Below, in pieces: positions 23,299 to 32,343 of a DNA stretch of 34,006 bases (its first letter is position 1; every line of letters begins with the position of its first letter). The position numbers and the translations under genes are program-made. The stretch is from an uncultured Clostridia bacterium. Its GTDB lineage: Bacteria > Bacillota > Clostridia > UMGS1883. The DNA is taken from the NCBI GenBank assembly GCA_947630975.1, contig CANRJP010000019.1:1-34006 (forward strand), given 5' to 3'. The notes under the pieces were generated by a model, which saw only the letters and a list, made by a program, of their open reading frames with translations, was not told the DNA's origin and ran no database searches.

Positions 23299-26109
23299 AT
23301 GAATTTAAAGAAGCTTATTGCAATTATACTTTGCCTGACAGTGGCGCTGATTCCCGCAATGGGACTTACCGCCATGGCCGCCGGCGAGCAGGTATGCTAT
23401 ATTGAACTCACCTTTGACGGCCCCTATTACACCGGCGGCATTATGCCCGGTATTCAGGACGTTTCGCTTCAGGCCGACGACGCGGTGGAGGCCGCGGCGG
23501 CGACGCTGCGCGAGGCTATGAGGACACGCCAAACATATGTCGAGGTTTCCATTCCGGGACACAGCGTTTCGGAAAGAAGCGCTTTATGCAACGAGATATT
23601 CGACATGGCTCTGGCCCACACCGGAGTTCCGGACGAGGGCGATTATATCAGAACAGTATACGGCGGAAGGAGCGAGGGCTATATCAGCGGTGCGTCCGTT
23701 CTTACCCTGACATATAACATAAATTATTACACCACCGCCGAGCAGGAGAAGGAAGTTGACGATGCGGTGGACGCCCTGCTGGCACAGCTCGACGTGGACG
23801 AAATGGACGACTTCCACAAGGTATGGACCATATACAACTGGATGTGCGACAATATCGTATACGACTACGAAAATTTGGAGGACGATTCATATAAGCTGAA
23901 ATATACACCCTATGCCGCCCTCATAAACCGCACCGCCGTTTGTCAGGGCTACGCCGGTCTGCTCTACCGCCTGCTCCTTGAGGTTGGCGTGGACTGCCGG
24001 TACATATCTGGTAAAGGCGGCGGTGGCAACCACGGTTGGAACATCGTAAAGCTGGGCGAAAAATACTACAACGCCGACTCCACCTGGGATTACAATCATT
24101 GTAATTACCCTTATTTTCTCAAGTGCGGCGCGAACTTTCCCGATCATAAACGTAACGGCGAATATGAGACGGCTGAATTTAACGCCGCCTATCCCATGTC
24201 CGACACCGACTATGACATCACGCCGGAGTTGCCTGTTGAGCGGGTCGAGCTCGTTCCGAACACCATAGAGCTGACGGTCGGCGGGTCTAAAACCCTGCAA
24301 GCCAACGTCTATCCGGAAAATGCCAGCAATAAGCTGGTCTTGTGGGGTGCGGCAGCCGGCAGCCAATCTATAGTTCAGGTCGAAAATGGCGTTGTGACCG
24401 GTCTGAGCGAGGGAGTAGCCGATATTTACGTGCGGTCAAGAGAAAACGGCGATATAATAGACTGGGGCACGGTCATAGTGACCGACGGGCCTTATGTTCC
24501 CATCGAAAGCGTGAGCATCGATACGGAAGAACTGTATCTCACAGTAGGCGAAACAGCCGTCCTCACGGCCACGGTCTATCCCGAAAACGCCACTTTTAAA
24601 GACGATGTAGTTTGGGGCTCACTCCAAAAGGATGTGGCGACCCTTGAAAACGGCGTCGTGACCGGTCTGAGCGAGGGCACAGCCGACATTTACGTGTATG
24701 CAAAAGGAAACATCGATATAATAGACTGGTGCAGGGTCATAGTGACCGACGAGCCTTATGTTCCCATCGAAAGCGTGAGCATCGATACGAAAGAACTGTA
24801 TCTCACAGTGGGCGAAACAGCCGTCCTCACGGCCACGGTCTATCCCGAAAACGCCACTTTTAAGGATGATTTAGTTTGGGTCTCGCTCCAAGAGGATGTG
24901 GCGACCCTTGAAAACGGCGTCGTGACCGGTCTGAGCGAGGGCACAGCCGACATTTACGTGTATGCAAGAGATAGCGACAAAATAAGCTGGGGAAAGGTCA
25001 TAGTGACCGATATGCCTTATGTTCCAATCGAAAGCGTGAGCCTCGATACGGAAGAGCTGTACCTTAATGTGGGCGAAACAGCCGTCCTCACGGCCACGGT
25101 CTATCCCGAGAACGCCACTTTTAAAGACGATATCGTTTGGGGTTCGCTCCAAGAGGATGTGGCGACCCTTGAAAACGGCGTCGTTACAGCCGTTTCTCCC
25201 GGTACGGCCGATGTTTATGTGTATCCGACAGGAATGATTGACAGGCCAGCTTGGTGTACCGTACACGTATCGGAACCGGTATCGGACGTTCCCATCGAAA
25301 GTGTGAGCCTCGATACAGAAGAGCTGTATCTTAACGTGGGCGAAACAGCCGTTCTAACGGCCACGGTTTATCCCGAAAACGCCACTTTTAAAGACGATAT
25401 CGTTTGGGGTTCGCTCCAAGAGGATGTGGCCACCGTTGAAAACGGCGTCGTTACAGCCGTTTCTCCCGGTACAGCCGATGTTTACGTGCATCCGACAGGG
25501 CAGGCAGACAAGGCAGCCCGGTGTACCGTACACGTATCGGAGCCGGTATCGGACGTTCCCATCGAAAGTGTGAGCCTCGATACAGAAGAGCTGTATCTTA
25601 ACGTGGGCGAAACAGCCGTCCTCACGGCCACGGTCTATCCCGAAAACGCCACTTTTAAAAACGATATCGTTTGGGGTTCGCTCCAAGAGGATGTGGCCAC
25701 CGTTGAAAAAGGCGTCGTTACAGCCGTTTCTCCCGGTACAGCCGTTGTTTACGTGCATCCGACAGGGCAGACAGACAAGGTAGCCCGGTGTACCGTACAC
25801 GTATCGGAACCGGTATCGGAGCCGAACGAATACACCGTCTTGAGCCTTAACCCCGGCGCTAACGAAGACGGCAGGGTCAGCGTCAGCGTGGAGCTGGCCG
25901 GTAATTCCGACCGCGGCGAAGCCGTCACATTGGTGATCGCCGTATATAAAGACGGCGCACTGGTGGACATTAAGCATACGGAAGTTCAGCTTTCAAAGGG
26001 GCAGAGCGACACCTTCAGCGAATTGCTGACCGCCGATGAGGACTGTACCTTCAAGGCATTTGTCTGGGACAGCCTCAACGGTATGAAAAGCCTGAGCAAT
26101 TCAAAATAA
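23299..26109 (+). CDS. Secreted transglutaminase-like protein with six Big2-type Ig repeats
   Basis: A 936-residue exported protein. A signal peptide (MNLKKLIAIILCLTVALIPAMGLTAMA) leads to an N-terminal region of about 140 residues. A transglutaminase/papain-like domain follows with a complete apparent triad: Cys215 in TAVCQGYAG, His245 in NHGWN, Asp260 in NADSTWD. It may act as a protease, peptidoglycan-related enzyme or cross-linker; the substrate is unknown. Six bacterial Ig-like (Big2) repeats run from about residue 312 to 841, followed by a 95-residue C-terminal domain ending VWDSLNGMKSLSNSK. No LPxTG motif or terminal membrane helix is seen, so attachment is non-covalent or absent. AAGGAGGG precedes the ATG by 8 nt. 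It is monocistronic between its own promoter and terminator. Confidence 0.88.
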   Translation: MNLKKLIAIILCLTVALIPAMGLTAMAAGEQVCYIELTFDGPYYTGGIMPGIQDVSLQADDAVEAAAATLREAMRTRQTYVEVSIPGHSVSERSALCNEIFDMALAHTGVPDEGDYIRTVYGGRSEGYISGASVLTLTYNINYYTTAEQEKEVDDAVDALLAQLDVDEMDDFHKVWTIYNWMCDNIVYDYENLEDDSYKLKYTPYAALINRTAVCQGYAGLLYRLLLEVGVDCRYISGKGGGGNHGWNIVKLGEKYYNADSTWDYNHCNYPYFLKCGANFPDHKRNGEYETAEFNAAYPMSDTDYDITPELPVERVELVPNTIELTVGGSKTLQANVYPENASNKLVLWGAAAGSQSIVQVENGVVTGLSEGVADIYVRSRENGDIIDWGTVIVTDGPYVPIESVSIDTEELYLTVGETAVLTATVYPENATFKDDVVWGSLQKDVATLENGVVTGLSEGTADIYVYAKGNIDIIDWCRVIVTDEPYVPIESVSIDTKELYLTVGETAVLTATVYPENATFKDDLVWVSLQEDVATLENGVVTGLSEGTADIYVYARDSDKISWGKVIVTDMPYVPIESVSLDTEELYLNVGETAVLTATVYPENATFKDDIVWGSLQEDVATLENGVVTAVSPGTADVYVYPTGMIDRPAWCTVHVSEPVSDVPIESVSLDTEELYLNVGETAVLTATVYPENATFKDDIVWGSLQEDVATVENGVVTAVSPGTADVYVHPTGQADKAARCTVHVSEPVSDVPIESVSLDTEELYLNVGETAVLTATVYPENATFKNDIVWGSLQEDVATVEKGVVTAVSPGTAVVYVHPTGQTDKVARCTVHVSEPVSEPNEYTVLSLNPGANEDGRVSVSVELAGNSDRGEAVTLVIAVYKDGALVDIKHTEVQLSKGQSDTFSELLTADEDCTFKAFVWDSLNGMKSLSNSK
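24496..25821 (+). repeat. Five close tandem copies of a 261-267-nt Big2 repeat unit
   Basis: Units begin at 24496, 24760, 25021, 25288 and 25555, each encoding VPIESVSxDTxELYLxVGETAV. A more divergent first unit precedes them at about 24230. The last two units are nearly identical even at synonymous sites, indicating recent duplication or gene conversion. Copy number may vary between strains. Confidence 0.9.
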
Positions 26110-26124
26110 CGGGCATAACGGCAA

Positions 26125-26158
26125 AAAACGGCTTGAAACTTACGTTTCAAGCCGTTTT
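26125..26158. terminator. Bidirectional terminator between the transglutaminase gene and tRNA-Ala
   Basis: Perfect 15-bp arms (AAAACGGCTTGAAAC and complement) with a 4-nt loop. On the minus strand the stem is followed by a six-T run, serving the tRNA; on the plus strand by four T, serving the transglutaminase gene. Confidence 0.88.
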
Positions 26159-26162
26159 CCTG

Positions 26163-26238
<76 letters not shown>

Positions 26239-26251
26239 GACTGACTTGTCT

Positions 26252-26304
26252 ATTATAGCACAGCGTCCGCCGTTTGTCAAGACTTTTTTCAAAAATATTT
26301 TCCG
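26252..26304 (-). promoter_or_regulatory. Strong promoter of tRNA-Ala with UP-like element
   Basis: On the minus strand TTGACA, a 17-nt spacer and TATAAT are perfect consensus. A TGC immediately before the -10 forms an extended -10. Just upstream of the -35, GGAAAATATTTTTGAAAAAAG closely resembles an UP element. Transcription would start about 7 nt before the tRNA. Confidence 0.88.
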
Positions 26305-26422
26305 TTTTTTATTTTTTGTTTTTTCGGGCAAGGCACGGCGGAACAACATACACCCAAATTACCCGCCGCGACGCTTTCAATAAAATTTTTATCTTTTATA
26401 AAGAAGAAAACAAAAAAAACCC

Positions 26423-26451
26423 TTGATTTTCAGGTTATTTTGTGATAAAAT
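26423..26451 (+). promoter_or_regulatory. Sigma-A promoter of the rnf operon
   Basis: TTGATT, a 17-nt spacer and TAAAAT, with TGTGA before the -10 giving a TGn extension. It lies about 57 nt before the rnfC ATG. The preceding 120 nt are AT-rich without genes. Confidence 0.72.
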
Positions 26452-26507
26452 ATATTGAGTGAATTTGTACTAATATTTATCGAATATCTATCGAAAGGAA
26501 GATGGAA

Positions 26508-27848
26508 ATGCCTAAACTGACATTTAAGGGCGGCGTCCATCCCCGGGACAACAAGGAGTACACCTGCATGAAGGAGATCCGGGAGCTGGAACAGCCGGAA
26601 TTTCTGGTTTTTCCCGTGTCCCAGCATATCGGCGCCCCCTGCGAACCGCTGGTAAAAAAGGGCGACCGGGTGTACCGGGGCACTAAAATCGCCGACAGTC
26701 CGGCTTTTGTTTCCGCCCCAATACACTCCTCCGTCTCGGGCACCGTGACGGCCATCGAGCCACGCCCCGTCCCCAGCGGACAAACGGTAAACTCCATTGT
26801 CGTTCAAAACGACTTCACCGACGAGCTGGATCCCTCCATCAAGCCCCTTGACTACACGACCGTCAAGCCCGACGATATACCTGCTCTGGTGCGGGAGGCC
26901 GGCGTGGTGGGCATGGGAGGAGCTACCTTCCCCACTCATGTGAAGCTGAGTCCCGCGCCGGACAAGAAGATCGACACCGTTATCGTCAACGGAGCCGAGT
27001 GCGAGCCTTATCTTTCCAGCGACCACCGGGTAATGCTGGAAACGCCGGAGGAACTCATTTTGGGCCTGAAAATCATACTCTACCGCTTCGGCATAACCAA
27101 CGGCCACATCGCCATCGAGGAAAACAAGGCCGACGCCATCGCCCTGCTGGAGGGGCAGTGTGCGCGGGAAGGGATAACCGTGGACACCCTTAAGAAAAAA
27201 TACCCCCAGGGCGGTGAAAAACAGCTCATATACGCGGTGACAAAGCGGAAGGTGCCCTTGGGCGGCCTGCCCGCCGACGTGGGAGTCGTGGTGGTGAACG
27301 TGGACACCTGCACCGCCATCGCCCGACGCTTCATGTACGGCCTTCCCCTCACCAGACGAATCGTAACTCTCGTGGGCGGAGCCATAGCCGACCCCTGCAA
27401 CTACCGTGTACGCATAGGCACGCAGGTGGACTATATAATAGAAAAGACCGGCGGCTTCGCCGTGGAGCCCAAAAAGGTCATCATGGGCGGCCCCATGATG
27501 GGCCAGGCCCAGTTCCGGCTGGACGTGCCCATAATCAAGGGCAGCAGCGCCATCCTCTGCCTCACCGAAAAGGAGGCGGAGCTCCCCGAGGAGGGGCCTT
27601 GCATCCGCTGCGGAAGGTGCGTGGATCACTGTCCCATGGGGCTAATGCCGCTGTACATCTCCCAGTTCAGCCGGATGGAGGACTATGAAAGCTGTGAAAA
27701 GTACAACATCACCGCCTGTATCGAGTGCGGCTGCTGCAGCTTCGAGTGCCCGGCCAAGCGTCACCTCGTTCAGGACATACGCCGGGGCAAGCAGGAGGTT
27801 ATGGGCATAATCCGTGCCCGCCAAGCCGCGCAAAAGGAGGGTAAATAA
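26508..27848 (+). CDS. rnfC: Rnf complex subunit RnfC
   Basis: Peripheral subunit of the Rnf complex that oxidises reduced ferredoxin, reduces NAD+ and pumps Na+ or H+; RnfC carries the NADH/FMN site. 446 residues. The N-terminal FKGGVHP motif and the Nqo1-like region (VGMGGATFPTHVKL, NGAECEPYLSSDHR) are present. The C-terminal part has two [4Fe-4S] motifs, CIRCGRCVDHCP and CIECGCCSFECP. The track ATG (26502) is only 1 nt from AAAGGAA; the ATG at 26508 (MPKLTFKGG) has normal spacing and matches family starts. First gene of the order rnfCDGEAB, usual in Clostridia. Confidence 0.97.
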   Translation: MPKLTFKGGVHPRDNKEYTCMKEIRELEQPEFLVFPVSQHIGAPCEPLVKKGDRVYRGTKIADSPAFVSAPIHSSVSGTVTAIEPRPVPSGQTVNSIVVQNDFTDELDPSIKPLDYTTVKPDDIPALVREAGVVGMGGATFPTHVKLSPAPDKKIDTVIVNGAECEPYLSSDHRVMLETPEELILGLKIILYRFGITNGHIAIEENKADAIALLEGQCAREGITVDTLKKKYPQGGEKQLIYAVTKRKVPLGGLPADVGVVVVNVDTCTAIARRFMYGLPLTRRIVTLVGGAIADPCNYRVRIGTQVDYIIEKTGGFAVEPKKVIMGGPMMGQAQFRLDVPIIKGSSAILCLTEKEAELPEEGPCIRCGRCVDHCPMGLMPLYISQFSRMEDYESCEKYNITACIECGCCSFECPAKRHLVQDIRRGKQEVMGIIRARQAAQKEGK

Positions 27849-28829
27849 ATGGAGAACCGTCTGACAGTATCCTCATCGCCCCACATTCGGGGCCGTGAGA
27901 CAGTGAGCGACACCATGCTGGACGTTATTCTGGCCCTGATGCCGGCGGCTTTTGCCTCCGTGTTCTTCTTCGGCCAGAGGGCGCTGGCGGTGATCCTCGT
28001 CTCGGTGGCGAGCTGCGTTGGCTTCGAAGCCCTGTATGAGCTAATCGCCAAAAAGAAGCTGACTATAAAGGATTATAGCGCCGTTGTGACGGGAATGCTG
28101 CTGGCCTACACCCTGCCCGTCACCATTCCCTATCCCATGATAATCATAGGGGCCTTTGTGGCTATCGTCATAGCAAAGCAGCTCTTCGGCGGTCTGGGAC
28201 AGAACTTCATGAACCCCGCTCTCATAGGCCGGGCCTTTCTGATGGCGGCCTTCTTGCCGAAGATGACTACCTGGGCCACCGGCCGTGTGGGTATATTCGA
28301 GGCCGACGCCGTGACCTCGGCCACTCCCCTTTCCACCGAGTTTAACGGCGAAATGCCCACCGTCCTCAATGCCTTTTTGGGCAGAATGAACGACGGCGGC
28401 GCCCTGGGCGGCTGCCTGGGCGAAACCTGCGCCGCGGCCCTTATTCTGGGCGGCGTCTATCTGCTGATACGCAGAGTGATAAATCTCCGCATACCTCTGG
28501 CCTACATAGCGACCGTGGCGCTGATGAGCTATATTCCCGGCAAAAATCCCGCCCTTCAGGGACATCCCCTTTTGGCGGTATGCACCGGCGGCGTAATGCT
28601 GGGCGCGATCTTTATGGCCACCGACTACGCCACCTCCCCCACCACACGCTGGGGACAGCTCATATACGGCGTGGGCTGCGGCGTTATAACAAGCGTTATC
28701 CGGCTCTACGGCGGCTATCCCGAGGGCGTTACCTACGCCATACTGCTGATGAACGTGCTGACGCCCCTCCTCGACAGATGGACGAGGCCGAGAGTGTTCG
28801 GCGCGGTAAAGGAGGCAAAAGCGAAATGA
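27849..28829 (+). CDS. rnfD: Rnf complex subunit RnfD
   Basis: Integral membrane subunit with covalently bound FMN. 326 residues with about eight to nine hydrophobic helices. The NqrB/RnfD signature GGLGQNFMNPALIGRAF is present. The flavinylation motif reads DAVTSATPL (an ApbE-type Dxx[ST][GS]AT site, with the second Thr expected to carry FMN). AAGGAGGG precedes the ATG and overlaps the end of rnfC. It overlaps rnfG by 4 nt. No ApbE flavin transferase gene is in the window. Confidence 0.97.
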   Translation: MENRLTVSSSPHIRGRETVSDTMLDVILALMPAAFASVFFFGQRALAVILVSVASCVGFEALYELIAKKKLTIKDYSAVVTGMLLAYTLPVTIPYPMIIIGAFVAIVIAKQLFGGLGQNFMNPALIGRAFLMAAFLPKMTTWATGRVGIFEADAVTSATPLSTEFNGEMPTVLNAFLGRMNDGGALGGCLGETCAAALILGGVYLLIRRVINLRIPLAYIATVALMSYIPGKNPALQGHPLLAVCTGGVMLGAIFMATDYATSPTTRWGQLIYGVGCGVITSVIRLYGGYPEGVTYAILLMNVLTPLLDRWTRPRVFGAVKEAKAK

Positions 28830-29395
28830 AAGACTTTATAAGACTGGCCGGCACACTCTGCGCCATAACCTTCATCGCGGCGGCCCTGCTGGGCGGCGTA
28901 AACGCCCTCACCGAGGACCGCATCGCGGCGGCCAAGGAAGAAAAGCGCCAGAGCGCCATGAAGGCCCTCATTCCCGAGGCGGAGAGCTTCGAGGTCTTTG
29001 AAGGGCACGAGGACATATTCATGGGCCTTGACGCACAGGGTCAGGCCGTGGGCTTCTGCCTGAACACCGCCTCCGCCGGTTACGGCGGCGACATCGAAAT
29101 GATGGTTGGCATCAATGACGAGCTGAAGCTGGCCGGAATAGAAATTCTCAGCAACAGCGAGACTCCAGGCCTTGGCGCCAACTGCACCAAGCCCGAGTTC
29201 AAGGAGCAGTTCGCCGGCCTGACGGTACCGATCACCGTCGTCAAGGGCGGCGGAGCCAACGGAGAGAACGAGGTGAACGCCATCACCGGCGCCACCATTA
29301 CCTCCCGGGCCGTTGTGAAGGGCGTCGACGACGCCTGCGAGTACCTCAATCAGGTTCTTACCGAATATATCAAATCACAGGGAGGTGCGGAGTGA
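28826..29395 (+). CDS. rnfG: Rnf complex subunit RnfG
   Basis: Membrane-anchored, extracytoplasmic flavoprotein of the Rnf complex. The true start is ATG 28826 inside an ATGA overlap with rnfD, after AAAGGAGG. The track ORF from 28580 is an upstream extension in another reading of rnfD. 189 residues: one N-terminal helix (LAGTLCAITFIAAALLGGVNAL) then an FMN-binding domain with SETPGLGANC. The flavinylation site reads NAITGATITS. The family normally has Asp at the first position (DxxTGAT); here it is Asn, while the acceptor Thr is kept. Overlaps rnfE by 1 nt. Confidence 0.96.
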   Translation: MKDFIRLAGTLCAITFIAAALLGGVNALTEDRIAAAKEEKRQSAMKALIPEAESFEVFEGHEDIFMGLDAQGQAVGFCLNTASAGYGGDIEMMVGINDELKLAGIEILSNSETPGLGANCTKPEFKEQFAGLTVPITVVKGGGANGENEVNAITGATITSRAVVKGVDDACEYLNQVLTEYIKSQGGAE

Positions 29396-29997
29396 TGAGC
29401 GATCTGCTGAAAACCGTAAAAAACGGAATAGTCGATGAAAACCCCACTTTTGTCCAGCTCATCGGTATGTGTCCCACTCTGGCGGTGACGACATCCCTCG
29501 CCAACGGCATAGGCATGGGTCTGAGCGCCACGGTGGTGCTTGTTCTGAGCAATGTGGTGATCTCTCTGCTGCGCAAGCTCATTCCCTCGAAGGTGCGCAT
29601 TGCCGCCTATGTGGCTATAATCGCCACCTTTGTAACGGTCATCGACCTGATGCTTCAGGCCTTTGTACCCTCCCTCAGTGAGTCGCTGGGCATCTTCATT
29701 CCCCTTATAGTCGTGAACTGCATCATCCTTGCACGGGCGGAGGCCTTCGCCTCCAAAAACGGCGTGATAAAGAGCGCCGCCGACGGCCTCGGCATGGGAC
29801 TGGGCTTTACTATCGCTCTCAGCCTTATTTCCGCCATCCGCGAGATACTGGGCGCCGGTACCATACTTGGCTTCTCCGTGGGCATATCCACTCCCGCCAC
29901 GGTGATGATACTTCCCCCCGGCGGATTTTTGACATTGGGTCTTATACTGGGCATAATGAACGTGATAAAGAACAGAAAAGGGGGTAAGAAGTCATGA
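29395..29997 (+). CDS. rnfE: Rnf complex subunit RnfE
   Basis: Integral membrane subunit homologous to NqrD; RnfA and RnfE form the inverted membrane pair that holds an Fe-S centre and the ion path. 200 residues with six predicted helices. Conserved stretches include [29 protein letters not shown] and [18 protein letters not shown], each with a Cys placed as in the family. GGAGG is 9 nt before the ATG at 29395; the track GTG (29392) is less likely. The ATG overlaps the rnfG stop. Confidence 0.96.
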   Translation: MSDLLKTVKNGIVDENPTFVQLIGMCPTLAVTTSLANGIGMGLSATVVLVLSNVVISLLRKLIPSKVRIAAYVAIIATFVTVIDLMLQAFVPSLSESLGIFIPLIVVNCIILARAEAFASKNGVIKSAADGLGMGLGFTIALSLISAIREILGAGTILGFSVGISTPATVMILPPGGFLTLGLILGIMNVIKNRKGGKKS

Positions 29998-30587
29998 TCG
30001 GCAAGCTTTTAGCCATATCGCTGACGGCTATCTTCGTCCAGAACTTCGTACTCGTGAAGTTTTTGGGCATCTGTCCCTTCCTCGGCGTGTCAAAAAAGGT
30101 GGACACCGCTCTCGGTATGGGCATGGCCGTTACCTTCGTAATGACTTTGGCCTCCATGATGACCTGGCTCTGCCAGAACTACATTCTTGTGCCCCTCCGC
30201 ATCGAGTATATGCAGACCATAGCCTTTATCGTAATAATCGCGGCTCTGGTTCAGTTTGTGGAGATGTTCCTGCAAAAGTACATTCCCTCCCTTTACAGCG
30301 CTCTGGGCATATATCTGCCCCTCATCACCACCAACTGCGCGGTGCTGGGCGTGGCTCTGCTGAACATACAGCAAAATCCCCCATACAACCTGCTGGAAAG
30401 CATGGTAAACGGCTTTGCCTCCGGTCTGGGCTTCCTGCTGGCGATAGTGCTTTTCGCCGGCGTGCGGGAGCGGTTGGAGTTCAGCGACATACCCAAGTCC
30501 TTTCAGGGCTTCCCCATCGCCCTTGTGAGCGCGTCCCTGCTGGCGCTGGCTTTCATGGGCTTCAACGGAATGACTTTCAATTTCTGA
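29994..30587 (+). CDS. rnfA: Rnf complex subunit RnfA
   Basis: Integral membrane subunit homologous to NqrE and partner of RnfE. 197 residues, six helices. Diagnostic segments are [33 protein letters not shown] and [18 protein letters not shown], containing the two family cysteines. The ATG overlaps the rnfE stop by 4 nt (ATGA), implying coupling. The C-terminus ends FMGFNGMTF, as is typical. Confidence 0.97.
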   Translation: MIGKLLAISLTAIFVQNFVLVKFLGICPFLGVSKKVDTALGMGMAVTFVMTLASMMTWLCQNYILVPLRIEYMQTIAFIVIIAALVQFVEMFLQKYIPSLYSALGIYLPLITTNCAVLGVALLNIQQNPPYNLLESMVNGFASGLGFLLAIVLFAGVRERLEFSDIPKSFQGFPIALVSASLLALAFMGFNGMTFNF

Positions 30588-30600
30588 TGGAGGTAGAAAA

Positions 30601-31434
30601 ATGACTGCGATTTTAATACCCGCTCTTGCCATAGGCGCGGTGGGTCTGGTGCTGGGCGCCCTGTTGGCGGTGGCGGCACGGGCCTTCCACGTTGAGGTGG
30701 ACGAGCGAATTGAAAAGATAACCGGCTGTCTTTCCGGAGCCAACTGCGGCGGCTGCGGCTACGCGGGCTGCTCCGCCTACGCCTCCGCCATAGTCAACGA
30801 CGGTGCGCCCATCGACAGGTGCAGCGCCGGCGGTCAGGCCGCCGTAAATTCCATCGCCGAGATAATGGGCGTGGAGGCCACCGCCGTGGAGCCGGTTCGG
30901 GCCGTGGTAATGTGCTCCGGCACTCACGAAAACGCTCCCGACAGCTATGACTATTACGGCATCGCCGACTGCCTTGCCGCGTCCAAACTTCAGGGCGGCG
31001 GCCACAAGAGCTGCTCCTACGGCTGTCTGGGCTACGGAAAATGCATCGACGCCTGCAGCGAGGGCGGCATCTCCATCGTGGACGGCGTGGCGACCATCGA
31101 CGGCAGCGCCTGCATAGGCTGCGGAAGCTGCAAAAACGTGTGCCCCAAGCACATAATCGAGCTGGTGCCCAAGAAGTACAAGATATATGTGAAGTGCAAG
31201 TCCTGCGACAAAGGCCCCGCCATGAAGAACAAGTGCTCCGTGGGCTGCATAGGCTGCAAGCTCTGCGAAAAGGCCTGCCCCTCCGGCGCAATTACGGTAA
31301 ATAACTTCCTTGCGTCCATCCACTACTCCAAGTGTACCCAGTGCGGACTCTGCGCCGAAAAGTGCCCCCGCCGCATAATCGTCAACGAAAACGCCCCCGC
31401 CGCCGGTACCGAAGGCCCGGCCGAGGCCGTATAA
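30601..31434 (+). CDS. rnfB: Rnf complex subunit RnfB
   Basis: Fe-S subunit that accepts electrons from reduced ferredoxin. 277 residues. An N-terminal membrane helix (ILIPALAIGAVGLVLGALLAVAA) is followed by the Fe-S domain CLSGANCGGCGYAGC...DRC. Ferredoxin-like motifs follow: CIGCGSCKNVCPKH, CIGCKLCEKACPSG and CTQCGLCAEKCPRR, plus KCIDACSEGG as part of one cluster set. GGAGG lies before the ATG, 13 nt after rnfA. Last gene of the rnf operon proper; the CPBP gene follows within 16 nt. Confidence 0.97.
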   Translation: MTAILIPALAIGAVGLVLGALLAVAARAFHVEVDERIEKITGCLSGANCGGCGYAGCSAYASAIVNDGAPIDRCSAGGQAAVNSIAEIMGVEATAVEPVRAVVMCSGTHENAPDSYDYYGIADCLAASKLQGGGHKSCSYGCLGYGKCIDACSEGGISIVDGVATIDGSACIGCGSCKNVCPKHIIELVPKKYKIYVKCKSCDKGPAMKNKCSVGCIGCKLCEKACPSGAITVNNFLASIHYSKCTQCGLCAEKCPRRIIVNENAPAAGTEGPAEAV

Positions 31435-31450
31435 CGAAGAAGGTGATAAA

Positions 31451-32275
31451 ATGGCCACCACCTTTGGGAAGGCCATCCGGGTTCTGTTCGTAAGCCTCGT
31501 GTACATAACCCTCTACTCTTTTATGCAGGTGGCCGTGGAATTAGCGGCGGGGCTGCTGGCCATATACCGGGATCCTCCGGGAAGGGACGGATTTATGTAC
31601 GGCTTCGAGGACGCGGTGCTGTCCAACCTCTTTCTCTGCTCCGCCGTCGCCATGGCCCTCTCTCTTGTCCTGTTCTGGGCCATGGGCATACTCCGTGAGC
31701 GGAAGCTTAAGGACGAGCTGAAATTCGACGGGCCGACCAAAGCCTCGGCGCTGCCGGCGGTGCTCATCGCCTTTGGCTGCCGTCTGGGGGTCAGCGTTTA
31801 CGCGGCATTCGCCGACAACGTGGACATACTGCGGGAGTCTGTGGAAAACAGCGTAGACACAAGCTCGTATATGGTTTCGCCGGGGAAGCTGATAATGTAC
31901 CTCGCCGCCACGGTCATTTTGGCGCCGGTGTTTGAGGAGATACTTTTCCGAGGAATAGTGCAGACCGAGCTGCTCAGAGGCTTTCCCGTTCCCATGGCGA
32001 TATTTGTCGGGGCGCTGTTCTTCTCGGCGGCACACGGTATGCTGTACCAGGCCATGTTCACATTCTTTGTGGGACTTGTGCTGGGCTGGAGCTATTACAT
32101 CACAAGGAACCTGTTCACAAGCATCATCATACACATGATTTTTAACGGCACCGCCATTGTCACCGGAGTGCTGAACCTGACGGGGCCGCTGTGTTTCATA
32201 GCGGCGGCCGGAGCGGCGGCGCTGGTGACAGCGGGCTGTCTGTGGATGTGGGAAAGGCGTCCCCAAAACAAATAA
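31451..32275 (+). CDS. CPBP (CAAX-like) intramembrane metalloprotease
   Basis: A 274-residue polytopic protein with about seven to eight hydrophobic helices. The three CPBP/Abi active-site motifs are intact: FEEILFRG (Glu162, Glu163, Arg167), FFSAAHG (His195) and HMIFN (His228, Asn232). Bacterial members act in protein processing, bacteriocin immunity or membrane signalling; the substrate here is unknown. AAGGTGATAAA precedes the ATG 16 nt after rnfB, so it is probably read with the rnf operon. A hairpin and T-run follow its stop and likely end the transcript. Confidence 0.88.
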   Translation: MATTFGKAIRVLFVSLVYITLYSFMQVAVELAAGLLAIYRDPPGRDGFMYGFEDAVLSNLFLCSAVAMALSLVLFWAMGILRERKLKDELKFDGPTKASALPAVLIAFGCRLGVSVYAAFADNVDILRESVENSVDTSSYMVSPGKLIMYLAATVILAPVFEEILFRGIVQTELLRGFPVPMAIFVGALFFSAAHGMLYQAMFTFFVGLVLGWSYYITRNLFTSIIIHMIFNGTAIVTGVLNLTGPLCFIAAAGAAALVTAGCLWMWERRPQNK

Positions 32276-32282
32276 AATATTA

Positions 32283-32311
32283 GTATAAACTCCCCTCCTT
32301 TTGCATAAATA
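32283..32311 (+). promoter_or_regulatory. Candidate sporulation (SigE/SigK-like) promoter of sipL
   Basis: GTATAAA, a 14-nt spacer and CATAAATA resemble mother-cell sigma-E/K promoters (-35 ATA core; -10 CATAnnnT-like). The last -10 position differs from consensus. Transcription would start near 32318, in the loop of the hairpin at 32294-32335. No sigma-A promoter is evident here. Confidence 0.4.
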
Positions 32312-32335
32312 TCTTATGAGATATGCAAAAGGAGG
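32294..32335 (+). promoter_or_regulatory. Terminator-like hairpin overlapping the sipL ribosome-binding site
   Basis: Perfect 14-nt arms, CCTCCTTTTGCATA (32294-32307) and TATGCAAAAGGAGG (32322-32335), with four further pairs possible in the loop (ATCT/AGAT, competing with the innermost base pairs). The 3' arm is the sipL Shine-Dalgarno GGAGG, and ATTTTTTT follows directly. A transcript entering from upstream would form either an intrinsic terminator or an RBS-blocking stem. Confidence 0.75.
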
Positions 32336-32343
32336 ATTTTTTT

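Noticed and set aside
24496-25821. Regular repeats considered as a CRISPR array
   Set aside because: Units are 261-267 nt, in frame and encode Ig-like domains; there are no short repeats with unique spacers or cas genes.
28580-28825. N-terminal extension of the rnfG ORF in the track
   Set aside because: It overlaps rnfD in another frame. The RnfG start at 28826 has AAAGGAGG, an ATGA overlap and a normal N-terminal helix.
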